In this document: positions 19,753 to 28,302 of the stretch, one piece after another
Position numbering within the stretch: position 1 is the stretch's first letter
Layout: the number at the start of each line of letters is the position of its first letter
Source: Nakamurella multipartita DSM 44233
Lineage (GTDB): Bacteria; Actinomycetota; Actinomycetes; Mycobacteriales; Nakamurellaceae
Direction of reading: 5' to 3'
DNA: 64,000 nt
Assembly (NCBI RefSeq): GCF_000024365.1
Contig: NC_013235.1
Span: 2,046,001 to 2,110,000, forward strand
Notes under the pieces: generated by a model
Seen by the model: only the letters and a program-made list of their open reading frames with translations
Databases searched by the model: none
Told to the model about the DNA's origin: nothing
Made by a program: the position numbers and the translations under genes

Positions 19753-20322
19753 ATGACCAGGATCGTCGCCGGCCGCTGGCGCGGCCGGCGGCTCGTGGTG
19801 CCCAAGGGAGTGGGCACCCGGCCGTCGGCCGAACGCGTCCGCGAGGCGCTGGCCGGCTCACTGCAGGCCACCGGCGGGCTGGTCGGGGCCCGGGTGCTGG
19901 ACCTGTGGGCCGGCACCGGTGCCCTCGGGCTGGAACTGGCCTCCCGGGGCGCGTCGTCGGCGGTGTTCGTGGAGAAGGACCGGTCCGCGCTGGCCACCCT
20001 GCGGACCAACGTGGACACCCTGCACGAGGACGGCGGGCCGACGCTGACCGTGCTGGCCGCGGACGTCACCGCCCCGGCGCTGACCGCGCGGCTGGGCGGA
20101 CCGTTCGACATCGTGCTGGCCGACCCGCCCTACGACCTGGACGGCGCCAGCGTGCGGGGGGTGCTGGCCGCTCTGGTGGCGGGCGGCGTGCTGGCCGACC
20201 ACGCCGACCTGATCGTCGAACGCAGCGCCCGCTCCGGTGAGGTGTCCTGGCCCGAGCCGTTGACCGCCGTCCGGGTGCGCAAGTACGGCGACACGCTGCT
20301 CTGCTACGGTCGCGCCCCATGA
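19753..20322 (+). CDS. rsmD: 16S rRNA (guanine966-N2)-methyltransferase
   Basis: A SAM-dependent methyltransferase acting on G966 of 16S rRNA. The 189-residue protein starts TRIVAGRWRGRRLVVP, has the SAM site VLDLWAGTGALGLEL (motif I) and the catalytic DPPY in VLADPPYDLDG. Its stop overlaps the coaD start (ATGA), a common pairing in bacteria. Confidence 0.95.
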   Translation: MTRIVAGRWRGRRLVVPKGVGTRPSAERVREALAGSLQATGGLVGARVLDLWAGTGALGLELASRGASSAVFVEKDRSALATLRTNVDTLHEDGGPTLTVLAADVTAPALTARLGGPFDIVLADPPYDLDGASVRGVLAALVAGGVLADHADLIVERSARSGEVSWPEPLTAVRVRKYGDTLLCYGRAP

Positions 20323-20816
20323 GCCAGGCCCGCCGACCGACCCACGCGGTGTGTCCGGGGTCGTTCGACCCGCCCACCCTGGGCCACCTGGACGTGATCG
20401 GCCGGGCGTCCGGCCTGTTCGACCGGGTCACCGTCGCGGTCCTGGTCAATCCGGACAAGCGCGGCATGTTTTCTCTGGACGAGCGGCTGGACCTGCTGCG
20501 CGCCACCGCCGGCGAGCTGCCCAACGTGGACGTCGACACGTTCCAAGGCCTGCTGGTCGACTACTGCCGCGAGCACGGTATCGCCGCCATCGTCAAGGGT
20601 CTGCGCGCGGTCTCCGATTTCGACTACGAGTTGCAGATGGCGCAGATGAACCACGGCCTGACCGGGGTGGACACCCTGTTCATGCCGACCAGCCCGGCCT
20701 ACTCGTTCGTCTCGTCGTCGCTGGTCAAACAGGTCGCCACGTACGGCGGCGACGTGCGGCACCTGCTGCCGGGCGTGGTCGCCGACGCTCTCGCGGCCCG
20801 GCTCGCGCAGCGCTGA
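20319..20816 (+). CDS. coaD: Phosphopantetheine adenylyltransferase
   Basis: Catalyses the penultimate step of coenzyme A synthesis, joining AMP to 4'-phosphopantetheine. The 165-residue length is usual. The nucleotidyltransferase TxGH motif is in SFDPPTLGHLDVI, and the second signature is FVSSSLVKQVATYGGDV. Translationally coupled to rsmD by a four-base overlap. Confidence 0.96.
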   Translation: MSQARRPTHAVCPGSFDPPTLGHLDVIGRASGLFDRVTVAVLVNPDKRGMFSLDERLDLLRATAGELPNVDVDTFQGLLVDYCREHGIAAIVKGLRAVSDFDYELQMAQMNHGLTGVDTLFMPTSPAYSFVSSSLVKQVATYGGDVRHLLPGVVADALAARLAQR

Positions 20817-20960
20817 CCCCGATCGGGCGGTGACCTGCCGCACCATTGCGCTCGGGCGTGTTTGCGCGGATGCGGGTGCCGCCCTTGTCAGACTGGACGA
20901 GCGTGGCCCGGCGATCGGCCGGGTTCCGCGAGCCTGCCAGTCGACCCGTAGGAGGTTTGC

Positions 20961-21713
20961 ATGTACCGGGTTTTCGAGGCACTCGACGAACTGGTCACCA
21001 TCGTCGAGGAGGCCCGCGGTCTGCCGATGACGGCATCCTGCGTGGTGCCACGTGGGGATGTCCTGGAACTGCTCGACGACGTTCGTGACGCCCTGCCGGG
21101 GGAGGTCGACGACGCCCAGGACGTGCTCGATCACCGCGATCAGATGCTGGCCGAGGCGTCCGACAAGGCCACCACCATGGTCTCCGACGCGCAGAACGAG
21201 GCCGAGCGGACCGTGACCGGCGCCCGGAACGAGGCCGAGGCCACCGTGTCCGGCGCCCGCGCCGAGGCCGACCGGCTGGTCCACGAGGCGTCCGCGCACG
21301 CCGAGTCGCTGGTCGCCCGGGCCCGGGACGAGGCCGCCCGCATCGTCGCGTCGGCCCAGGAACAGCACGACTCGATCATGGCCCGGGCGCACGCCGACGC
21401 CGAGCGGTCGGTCGCCGCGGGCCGGGCCAGCTACGAGGCCTCGGTCGCCGACGGCAAGGCCGAGCAGGCCCGCCTGGTCTCCCAGACCGAGGTGGTGCAG
21501 GCCGCGTACGCCGAGTCCGCCCGCATCCTGGACGGCGCCCACGCCGACGCCGACCGGATGCGCAACGAGTGCGACACCTACGTGGACTCCACGTTGGGCA
21601 ACCTCGAGGAGACGCTCACCTCGACCCTGCGCACCGTGGGCCGGGGCCGCAGCGCGCTGCGCACCGGCGGGGTGGCCGATCTGCGCGACGAACGGATCTT
21701 TGCCCGGAGCTGA
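20961..21713 (+). CDS. sepIVA: SepIVA-like DivIVA-family septum protein
   Basis: A 250-residue coiled-coil protein. The N-terminal segment MYRVFEALDELVTIVEEARGLPM contains the conserved GLPMTASCVVPR region, followed by a long Ala/Glu/Asp coiled coil with repeated NEAERTVTGAR-type units (about 60-215). Its position before DUF177, rpmF and rnc matches the mycobacterial SepIVA gene (Rv2927c), a protein needed for septation and polar growth. AGGAGG lies seven bases before the ATG, a strong ribosome site. The assignment rests on context and architecture. Confidence 0.82.
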   Translation: MYRVFEALDELVTIVEEARGLPMTASCVVPRGDVLELLDDVRDALPGEVDDAQDVLDHRDQMLAEASDKATTMVSDAQNEAERTVTGARNEAEATVSGARAEADRLVHEASAHAESLVARARDEAARIVASAQEQHDSIMARAHADAERSVAAGRASYEASVADGKAEQARLVSQTEVVQAAYAESARILDGAHADADRMRNECDTYVDSTLGNLEETLTSTLRTVGRGRSALRTGGVADLRDERIFARS

Positions 21714-21836
21714 CCCGGCGCGGCGTTCACCCGTGCGGGGGAGCGCGAAGCCGCGGAATTGGATCCGGTGATCGTTTCGACTACTCTGGAACGGTTGCCT
21801 GTTTCTCGAACCACCAGAGAGTTGCTGAAACCCGTC

Positions 21837-22433
21837 ATGTCCGCCGTACCTGCTCCGCGCCACGACTCGCTTTGGGTGGTGGACACCCGGGCATTGGGCC
21901 ACCGGCCCGGATCGATGCGCACGTTGCGGATCGCCGTGCCCCTGGACGCCCCGATGGGGCTGGAGGTGCTGGCCGTCCCCCCAGGTGACGAGGTCGATCT
22001 GGACCTGCGCCTGGAGGCGGTCGCCGAGGGCGTGCTGGTGTCCGGCACCGCCGCGGCGACGGCGGTCGGGCAGTGTGCACGCTGCCTGATCGAGACCACG
22101 GAGCCGGTCGTCGCCGGCATCCGCGAACTGTTCGCCTATCCCGAGTCGGCCACCGCGGCGACGACGGAGGAGGACGAGATCTACCGGGTCGTCGACGAAC
22201 GAATCGACCTGGAGCAGCTGGTCCGCGACGAGGTCGTCACCGCGTTGCCGATGGCCCCGCTGTGCCGGCCGGACTGCCGCGGATTGTGCGTGGAGTGCGG
22301 CGGCCGGCTCGATGACCTCGAGCCCGGTCATTCGCATGCGATACTGGATCCTCGCTGGGCCGCATTGCGGGACCGGTTCGGAACCGGTTCACCCGAAAGC
22401 ACGGACCGGCCGCCGGCCGGGCCTGGCGAGTGA
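21837..22433 (+). CDS. YceD/DUF177-family protein
   Basis: A 198-residue protein with the DUF177 pattern: CARC followed by [14 protein letters not shown], four or more Cys likely to bind zinc, before a C-terminal [12 protein letters not shown]177 proteins are encoded next to rpmF almost universally and in plants are needed for 23S rRNA accumulation. The ATG at 21837 gives [20 protein letters not shown]; a longer frame starts at 21759. It ends 46 bases before rpmF. Confidence 0.9.
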   Translation: MSAVPAPRHDSLWVVDTRALGHRPGSMRTLRIAVPLDAPMGLEVLAVPPGDEVDLDLRLEAVAEGVLVSGTAAATAVGQCARCLIETTEPVVAGIRELFAYPESATAATTEEDEIYRVVDERIDLEQLVRDEVVTALPMAPLCRPDCRGLCVECGGRLDDLEPGHSHAILDPRWAALRDRFGTGSPESTDRPPAGPGE

Positions 22434-22479
22434 AGAACGTCATCATCGCCAACTGATTCACCAACAGAGGAGATTGATC

Positions 22480-22659
22480 GTGGCTGTCCCGAAGCGGAAG
22501 ATGTCGCGCAGCAACACCCGCTCGCGTCGTTCGCAGTGGAAGACCACCGTGCCGACGCTGGTGGCTTGCAACAACCGCGCCTGCGGTGCGCTCAAGCCGC
22601 CGCATCAGGCGTGCCCCACCTGCGGGCAGTACAAGGGCCGCCAGGTCGTCGGGGTCTGA
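22480..22659 (+). CDS. rpmF: 50S ribosomal protein L32
   Basis: A 59-residue ribosomal protein starting at GTG ([19 protein letters not shown]), with two zinc-binding Cys pairs (CNNRAC and CPTC). AGAGGAG lies nine bases upstream. It sits between DUF177 and rnc. Confidence 0.97.
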   Translation: MAVPKRKMSRSNTRSRRSQWKTTVPTLVACNNRACGALKPPHQACPTCGQYKGRQVVGV

Positions 22660-22663
22660 CCCC

Positions 22664-23428
22664 TTGGCCGCCGCGACAGTGCCGTCGGCGAACAACACCC
22701 CGGACCCGCTGGCCATCAGCGCGGCCCTGGGTGTTGAGCTCAGTCCTGAGCTCGTCGTCCTCGCGTTGACCCACCGGTCTTTCGCGTACGAGCACGGCGG
22801 CCTGCCCACCAACGAGCGGCTGGAGTTCCTGGGCGACTCGGTGCTCGGCGTCGTCGTCACCGAGACGCTGTACCGCACCCATCCGGAACTGCAGGAGGGG
22901 CGGCTGGCCAAGCTGCGCGCCTCCGTGGTGAACATGCACGCGTTGGCCGGCGTCGGCCGCACCATCGGGCTGGGTGACCAGCTCCGGCTGGGCAAGGGTG
23001 AGGAACTCACCGGCGGGCGGGACAAGTCCTCGATCGTGGCCGACGCGGTCGAGGCCGTCATCGGTGCCGTGTACCTGCAGCATGGGCTGGAGGTGGCGCG
23101 GGCCGTCGTGCTGCGCCTGTTCGCCGACCTGCTGGCCACCGCGCCGCAGCTGGGTGCCGGCCTGGACTGGAAGACCTCGCTGCAGGAACTGGCCGCCGAA
23201 CGTGGCCTGGGCGTCCCCGAATACCGGGTGTCCGAGGAGGGGCCGGACCACGCCAAGGTCTTCGCCGCGCGGGTGCTGCTGTCCGGGTCGGCCCGGGGCA
23301 CCGGAACCGGCCGGACCAAGAAGGAAGCCGAGCAGAACGCGGCCGCGGCCGCCTACACCGGCCTGCAGGATGGGGCGGCGGGTCGGTCCCGCCCGGACAC
23401 GCCGGACGCCTCGCGCAGCAGTGCCTGA
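22664..23428 (+). CDS. rnc: Ribonuclease III
   Basis: Cleaves double-stranded RNA in rRNA maturation and mRNA processing. The catalytic domain has [13 protein letters not shown] with the metal-binding Glu and Asp, and [18 protein letters not shown] with the second acidic cluster. The C-terminal double-stranded RNA-binding domain ends in [16 protein letters not shown]. The start is uncertain: TTG at 22664 follows rpmF by four bases, and GTG at 22679 is an alternative. Confidence 0.95.
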   Translation: MAAATVPSANNTPDPLAISAALGVELSPELVVLALTHRSFAYEHGGLPTNERLEFLGDSVLGVVVTETLYRTHPELQEGRLAKLRASVVNMHALAGVGRTIGLGDQLRLGKGEELTGGRDKSSIVADAVEAVIGAVYLQHGLEVARAVVLRLFADLLATAPQLGAGLDWKTSLQELAAERGLGVPEYRVSEEGPDHAKVFAARVLLSGSARGTGTGRTKKEAEQNAAAAAYTGLQDGAAGRSRPDTPDASRSSA

Positions 23429-23436
23429 TCCCTGCC

Positions 23437-24294
23437 GTGCCTGAACTTCCCGAAGTCGAAACCGTCCGTCGCGGCCTGCTGACCCATCTCGCGGGCCGGC
23501 GCATCCGGACGGTTCGCGTGCACCACGACCGCGCCGTCCGCCGGCATCCCGGCGGACCCGACGACTTCCAGGCCGTGCTGGCCGGCCGCCTGGTCCGCGA
23601 CGTGCGCCGGCGGGGCAAGTACCTGTGGTGGGCGCTGGACGACGGCGACGCCGTGCTCGCCCACCTGGGCATGAGCGGCCAGTTCCGCGTCGCCGGCCCG
23701 GCCGGACCCATTCCCGAGCCGCTGCACCCGCATCTGCGGATCCGCTTCGACTTCGACGACGCCGGCCCCAGCCTGGACTTCTTGGACCAGCGGACCTTCG
23801 GCGGCATGACCTATGCACCCGGCGGGGCCGAGCTGCCGGCGGCGATCGCCCACATCGCCCGCGACCCGTTGGACCCGGAGTTCAGCGCCGCCGGCGCAGT
23901 GGCGGCCCTCCGGCACAAGCGAACCGGGATCAAGCGGGCCCTGCTGGACCAGACGGTGGTCTCCGGGGTCGGCAACATCTACGCCGACGAGGCTCTGTGG
24001 CGGGCCCGGATGCACTTCGACCGGCCCACCGAGCGGCTCACCCGGCCGCAGGCGGCGACGGTGCTGGCCGCCGCGACCGAGGTGATGACTGATGCGCTGG
24101 CCGTCGGCGGCACCTCCTTCGACGCGCTGTACGTCAACGTCAATGGCGAGTCCGGCTACTTCGACCGGTCGCTCAACGTGTACGGGCGGGCCGACCGGCC
24201 CTGCCCGCGGTGCGGGACGCCGATCCGCCGGTCGGCGTTCATGAATCGCTCGTCGTACTGGTGCCCGCGCTGCCAACGGCCACCCCGCCCGTAG
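23437..24294 (+). CDS. mutM: Formamidopyrimidine-DNA glycosylase
   Basis: A bifunctional DNA glycosylase/lyase removing oxidised purines such as 8-oxoguanine. The GTG-initiated N-terminus [13 protein letters not shown] provides catalytic Pro2 and Glu3. The helix-two-turn-helix segment includes [15 protein letters not shown], and the zinc finger has CPRCGTP and CPRC at the C-terminus. The length, 285 residues, is normal. It follows rnc by eight bases. Confidence 0.96.
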   Translation: MPELPEVETVRRGLLTHLAGRRIRTVRVHHDRAVRRHPGGPDDFQAVLAGRLVRDVRRRGKYLWWALDDGDAVLAHLGMSGQFRVAGPAGPIPEPLHPHLRIRFDFDDAGPSLDFLDQRTFGGMTYAPGGAELPAAIAHIARDPLDPEFSAAGAVAALRHKRTGIKRALLDQTVVSGVGNIYADEALWRARMHFDRPTERLTRPQAATVLAAATEVMTDALAVGGTSFDALYVNVNGESGYFDRSLNVYGRADRPCPRCGTPIRRSAFMNRSSYWCPRCQRPPRP

Positions 24295-24324
24295 CCCCGG
24301 CCGCTTCCGCCTACTGTGAGGCCG

Positions 24325-25740
24325 ATGCGCGTCACCGACCAGCCTCCCAATCCGCTCATCGTCCCCGCCCCGATGCCGATCGCCCGGCCGTTGGACCATG
24401 CCCTGCGCATCCTGACCAAAACCGCCGACCACGGCCGGTTGTGGATGGGCGTGGCCGCCGTCGGCGCGTTGGCCAGCCGGCGGACCCGACGCGGGGCCTT
24501 CCGCGGCCTGGCCAGCCTGAGCGCGGCCAGCCTGGTCTCCAATGCGCTGCTCAAGCCGGTGTTCGGCCGACGCCGGCCCGACCCGGAGCGGACGGTGATC
24601 GCGCGCCGGATCGGCGAGCTGCCCTGGACCTCCTCGTTCCCCAGCGGTCACGCCGCCTCGGCCGCCGCCTTCGCCACCGGGGCCACTCTGGAGGTGCCGT
24701 GGGCCGGGCCGCTGCTGGTGCCGTTGGCCGCCGCGGTCGCCTACTCCCGGGTGCACGTCGGGGTGCACTACCGCTCCGATGTGTGGGCCGGGGCCGCCGT
24801 CGGGATCACCGTGGCCCTGATCGGCCGGGCGATGTGGCCGGTCAAGCCGTGGGGTCCGGCCCTGATGGCCGCCGGCAACGCGCCCGCCCTGCCCCAGGGC
24901 GAGGGTCTGACAGTCATCCTCAACGGCGCGTCCGGCAGCTCGGACGGGGCCGCCGACTCCATCTCCCGGGCGCTGCCCAAGGCGAGGATCCTGGAGTGGG
25001 ACCCCAGCACCGACATCGACGACCTGGTCGACGAGCTGCCCAAGGCGTTCGGGGTGGCCGGCGGCGACGGCACGGTCGCCTCGGTCGCGCAGTTGGCCCA
25101 CGACCACGGGCTGCCGCTGGCCGTGTTCCCGGCCGGCACGTTCAACCACTTCGCCAAGGCGCTCGGCCTGGACACCGACGCCGAGACCGTGGCCGCGGTG
25201 GAGACCGGGACCTCCGGCATGGTCGATCTGGCCACCATCGACGGCGTCCCGTTCCTGAACACCGCCAGCATCGGGCAGTACCCGGAGATGGTGCGGCGCC
25301 GGGACAAGTACTCGGACCGGATGGGCAAGTGGCCGGCCACCGCCTACGCGATCCTGCGGACCCTGCGCCACGAGAAACCGATCGATCTGGTCATCAACGG
25401 CGAGAAGCACCCGATCTGGATCGTGTTCATCGGCAACGGCCGGTACTCACCCCGCGGGCTCGCGCCGGCGTGGCGCGACCAGCTGGCCGGGGGCGTGCTC
25501 GACGTGCAGTACCTGCGGGCCGACCGCCGATTCTCCCGCACCCGGGCCATCCTGTACTCGATCATCGGCGTGGCCCGGCTGAGCAAGGTCTACGGCGAGC
25601 TGGAGGCCGGCCACGTGCGTATCGAGTCGCTGTCCGGAGCCAAGCCGGTGGCCCACGACGGCGAGATCACCGATCCGAAAGACGTGGTGGAACTGTCCAT
25701 CTCGGATCGGCGGCTGATCGTGTACCGGGCCACCAGCTGA
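24325..25740 (+). CDS. PAP2 phosphatase-diacylglycerol kinase fusion
   Basis: One chain of about 471 residues joining two lipid enzymes. The N-terminal PAP2 domain has the three phosphatase motifs KPVFGRRRP, SFPSGHAAS and SRVHVGVHYRSD (residues about 75-155) with hydrophobic helices around them. The C-terminal half (about 195-470) is a diacylglycerol/sphingosine kinase-like domain with GVAGGDGTVASVA and FPAGTFNHFAKAL. Such fusions are known in actinobacteria; kinase and phosphatase activities would be opposed if both used the same lipid. The ATG at 24325 is preferred over GTG at 24316. An insertion sequence begins 18 bases after the stop. Confidence 0.88.
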   Translation: MRVTDQPPNPLIVPAPMPIARPLDHALRILTKTADHGRLWMGVAAVGALASRRTRRGAFRGLASLSAASLVSNALLKPVFGRRRPDPERTVIARRIGELPWTSSFPSGHAASAAAFATGATLEVPWAGPLLVPLAAAVAYSRVHVGVHYRSDVWAGAAVGITVALIGRAMWPVKPWGPALMAAGNAPALPQGEGLTVILNGASGSSDGAADSISRALPKARILEWDPSTDIDDLVDELPKAFGVAGGDGTVASVAQLAHDHGLPLAVFPAGTFNHFAKALGLDTDAETVAAVETGTSGMVDLATIDGVPFLNTASIGQYPEMVRRRDKYSDRMGKWPATAYAILRTLRHEKPIDLVINGEKHPIWIVFIGNGRYSPRGLAPAWRDQLAGGVLDVQYLRADRRFSRTRAILYSIIGVARLSKVYGELEAGHVRIESLSGAKPVAHDGEITDPKDVVELSISDRRLIVYRATS

Positions 25741-25758
25741 TTGTCCGGGGGGCCGCAA

Positions 25759-25819
25759 TGCCTCACGTCAAGATGCCCGCGTAGGACGATCCATGCCTCA
25801 TCTAGGAATGCCCGCGAAG
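25759..25819. repeat. Duplicated terminal repeat at the IS end
   Basis: Two copies of a 26-base sequence (25759-25784 and 25794-25819), each running from TGCCTCA to ATGCCCGCG and spaced 35 bases start to start. The inner copy is closer to the right-hand terminal repeat in its central TAGGA than the outer copy. They are probably paired transposase-binding sites. Confidence 0.8.
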
Positions 25820-25826
25820 CGGGGCG

Positions 25827-27101
25827 TCAGCCGGCCCGGATCCGGACGCCTTTGCGCACGTCGGGCAGTGCCTTGGGGACGGTCGCGAGGTAGAGCTGCT
25901 CGGTCTTGTTCTTGGCCAGGCCCAGCAGCACGGCTTGAATGTCGGCGATCTCACGGGCGAGCGCGGCTGGGTTGAGCCCGTCCCGGTAGGCGGTCAGCTC
26001 GTGGGCTTGCGCCGGCGACAGCGTGCCGGCGGCCAGCAGCCGACTCAACGGGGTTTGCGGCTTGTCGTACAGGCGTTTGCGGCGACCGGCCTTGTTCTCA
26101 CCCCAGCCGACCGGCTTGATCGTCGGGGTGAGGTAGTTGAGCCGGTCGTTGACCAGCTTCCAGAGCCGGTTCAACGCGTGCCGCTCCTCGTCGGTGTCGT
26201 ACCGGTAGTAGAACGCGTACCGGCGGACCAGGTGGTTGTTCTTCGACTCGATCGTGGCCTGGTCGTTCTTCTTGTACGGCCGGGACCGGGTGAAGTAGAT
26301 GTCTCGCTCGGCGGCCCATTTGATGACGGCCCGGTTCAGGAACTCACCTCCGTTGTCGAAGTCCAGACCGGTGACCGCGAAAGGGATCTCCTGCACCCCG
26401 GCCTGCAGCGCGGCCAGGATGTTGGCGTGCGCGTTGTTGCGCGTCGAGCGGGTGAAGACCCACCCGGTATGCACACAGGTCAGGTTCACCGAGCGAGCGA
26501 ACTCGCCCCGCAGGGTCGGGCCGCAATGTGCAACCGTGTCGCCCTCGAAGAAGCCGGGCTCGGCCTCGACCTCGTCGCCCGCCTTACGGATCTTGATCGA
26601 GGACCGCAGCAACGGTGACGGTTTCGTGGTCGAGACACCGCGGACCTGGTCGGTGGCCTTCGCGGTCCGCAGGTAGCGGTCGATCGTCGCCGGCGACATC
26701 GCGAGCAGCTCGGCCCGCACCGAAGCGCTGTACCGGCACTCGCCGTCGACCAGCTCCCCGTGCCGTTCCAGCCCGTCCAGTTGCGTGTCCATCGATGCGG
26801 CCAGGTACTTGCCGCACTGCCCACCGGAAGCCGCCCAGACCCGCTGGAGGACCTTTACGGCCTCGTAGGAGAACTTGTTCGCCCGCTGCTTCCTGGGCCG
26901 CTGGGCGACCTGTCGGCCGCCGCCCGGCGGGCACTGCGCGGCGCTGGTCAAGCGTCGCCGGGCGTTGTCCCGCGACCAGCCCGTCACGGACACCACCTCG
27001 TCCAGGATCCGGCCCTTCGTCCGCCTGTCCGCAGCCTTGAACGCCTTGGCGTACCTGGTGGTGATCTCGGCCCGAGACGCCATCGACAACCCACTCTCCA
27101 T
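25827..27101 (-). CDS. DDE integrase-core transposase
   Basis: A transposase of 424 residues. The N-terminal part is a helix-turn-helix region (TTRYAKAFKAADRRTKGRILDE is its basic stretch; TGWSRDNARRRL). The rve catalytic core has the acidic triad in PGFFEGDTVAHCG, VTGLDFDNGGEFLN and KKNDQATIESKNN. This arrangement resembles the ISNCY/IS1202-type integrase-like transposases; the family name is my best guess. ATG at 27083 (MASRAEI) is an alternative start. No stop or frameshift interrupts it. Confidence 0.88.
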   Translation of the reverse strand: MESGLSMASRAEITTRYAKAFKAADRRTKGRILDEVVSVTGWSRDNARRRLTSAAQCPPGGGRQVAQRPRKQRANKFSYEAVKVLQRVWAASGGQCGKYLAASMDTQLDGLERHGELVDGECRYSASVRAELLAMSPATIDRYLRTAKATDQVRGVSTTKPSPLLRSSIKIRKAGDEVEAEPGFFEGDTVAHCGPTLRGEFARSVNLTCVHTGWVFTRSTRNNAHANILAALQAGVQEIPFAVTGLDFDNGGEFLNRAVIKWAAERDIYFTRSRPYKKNDQATIESKNNHLVRRYAFYYRYDTDEERHALNRLWKLVNDRLNYLTPTIKPVGWGENKAGRRKRLYDKPQTPLSRLLAAGTLSPAQAHELTAYRDGLNPAALAREIADIQAVLLGLAKNKTEQLYLATVPKALPDVRKGVRIRAG

Positions 27102-27224
27102 GCTCCAGCACGGTCACCGCTACGCGGGCATTCCTACGTGAGGCACGGAGAGCGTTTCGCGGGCAGTTCTGGTGAGTCTTGTCGGGGGCTGTCGCGCGGG
27201 CGCCGAAGCGAGGATGATGGGCCG

Positions 27225-27779
27225 ATGGCGAGCATCGCGCGACACCGGCCGGAACCGCAGGGTGCCGCGCGGCAGCGCCCGGACCCGGCCGAGCCGCCGA
27301 GCGCGACGCGGCCGGAACCGGCCGGGGCCCGGTTCGCGCCGGTCGCGGTGCCCGGGCTGACCGTCGGCTCGGCCCACGACCCGGCCGAGGCGGAGGCGGA
27401 CCGGGTCAGCCAGGAGGTGCTGCAACGACTCGGGGCCGCGCCGGCGACGGCCGCGGCTCCGGTCCGGCGACGGGTCGAACCCGAGGTCGGGATCGAGGGT
27501 GGGTCCCTGTCGCCGGGCACCCGGTCCTCGATCGAGCAGTTGCGCGGCGGGGGCAGCCCGCTGCCCGAGCCGATGCGCACCCGCATGGAGGGCGCGTTCG
27601 GCGCCGACTTCTCCGACGTGCGGGTGCACACCGGGGACCGGGCGGCCCGGACCAACCAGGCCCTCGGTGCGCTGGCCTTCACCACCGGCAACGACATCGT
27701 CCTGGGCGAGGGCTCGTCGATCGGTGATCAGCGGCTGCTGGCCCACGAGCTGACCCACGTCGTGCAGAACCGCGGCTGA
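27225..27779 (+). CDS. DUF4157 (eCIS core domain) protein, orphan copy
   Basis: A 184-residue protein whose C-terminal half is a DUF4157 domain, the putative metallopeptidase-like domain characteristic of extracellular contractile injection system loci. It shows GSPLPEPMRTRMEGAFGADF, SDVRVHTGDRAAR, FTTGNDIVLGEG and LLAHELTHVVQNRG, with the HExxH zinc motif. The N-terminal half is Pro/Arg-rich with AHDPAEAEADRVSQEVLQRL. It lies directly after an insertion sequence and 6 kb before the main cluster. The ATG has GAGG upstream. Its role is uncertain; it may be cargo or a cargo-processing factor. Confidence 0.85.
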   Translation: MASIARHRPEPQGAARQRPDPAEPPSATRPEPAGARFAPVAVPGLTVGSAHDPAEAEADRVSQEVLQRLGAAPATAAAPVRRRVEPEVGIEGGSLSPGTRSSIEQLRGGGSPLPEPMRTRMEGAFGADFSDVRVHTGDRAARTNQALGALAFTTGNDIVLGEGSSIGDQRLLAHELTHVVQNRG

Positions 27780-27813
27780 CGACCGGCCGGAGCGCGCCGG
27801 GCAGGATGAAGTC

Positions 27814-28161
27814 ATGAACTGGTTCGGACGTTCCCACGACGACCCCGCGGCAGCTCCGTCCGCACCGTCCGAGGCGGCCGCGCAGCCGGACGCGGTGCGG
27901 ATGACCGCCTTTGTGCACGGCCACGTGCAGGGGGTGGGTTTTCGCTGGTTCACCCGCACCAAGGCGATGGAGTTCGGCCTGGTCGGCAGCGCGACCAACC
28001 TGGTCGACGGCCGGGTGGAGGTGGTCGTGGAGGGTCCCCGGCCGGCCTGTGCGGACCTGTTGGCCTGGCTGCGGGGCGGGCAGACCCCGGGCCGGGTCGA
28101 GCAGGTGGTGGAGCAGTTCGCGCCGGCCCGCGGCACCTTCCGCCGCTTCGACGTCGGCTGA
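27814..28161 (+). CDS. acyP: Acylphosphatase
   Basis: Hydrolyses acyl phosphates. The catalytic region reads VHGHVQGVGFRWFTRTKAMEF with the phosphate-binding Arg, and the catalytic Asn lies in GSATNLVDGRVEVVVEG. The protein is 115 residues, about 25 longer than usual because of an Ala/Pro-rich N-terminus (PAAAPSAPSEAAAQ). GTG at 27895 could give the conventional length. It precedes smc, as in mycobacteria. Confidence 0.92.
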   Translation: MNWFGRSHDDPAAAPSAPSEAAAQPDAVRMTAFVHGHVQGVGFRWFTRTKAMEFGLVGSATNLVDGRVEVVVEGPRPACADLLAWLRGGQTPGRVEQVVEQFAPARGTFRRFDVG

Positions 28162-28302
28162 CCGACCCCCCGCGCGCCGGTGTGGGCGATCCCTCGCGAC
28201 TCAGCCGGCAGCCTGCTCGGCTTGACCGGACGGGGCCGGTAGCGTCTTCAGACGGCGTACCCGCACCGGAGCACGCCATCGACGAGCAGGAGGGGCCGGC
28301 CC

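Larger units (their letters stand above)
25759..27145 (-). mobile_element. Insertion sequence with DDE integrase-core transposase, about 1387 bp
   Basis: Ends are defined by 26-base imperfect inverted repeats (25759-25784 and 27120-27145, 22 of 26 matching) beginning TGCCTCACGT. The left end carries a second copy of the repeat in direct orientation at 25794-25819. No target duplication is obvious. The transposase frame is open. It lies between the PAP2-kinase gene and the DUF4157 gene. Confidence 0.85.
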
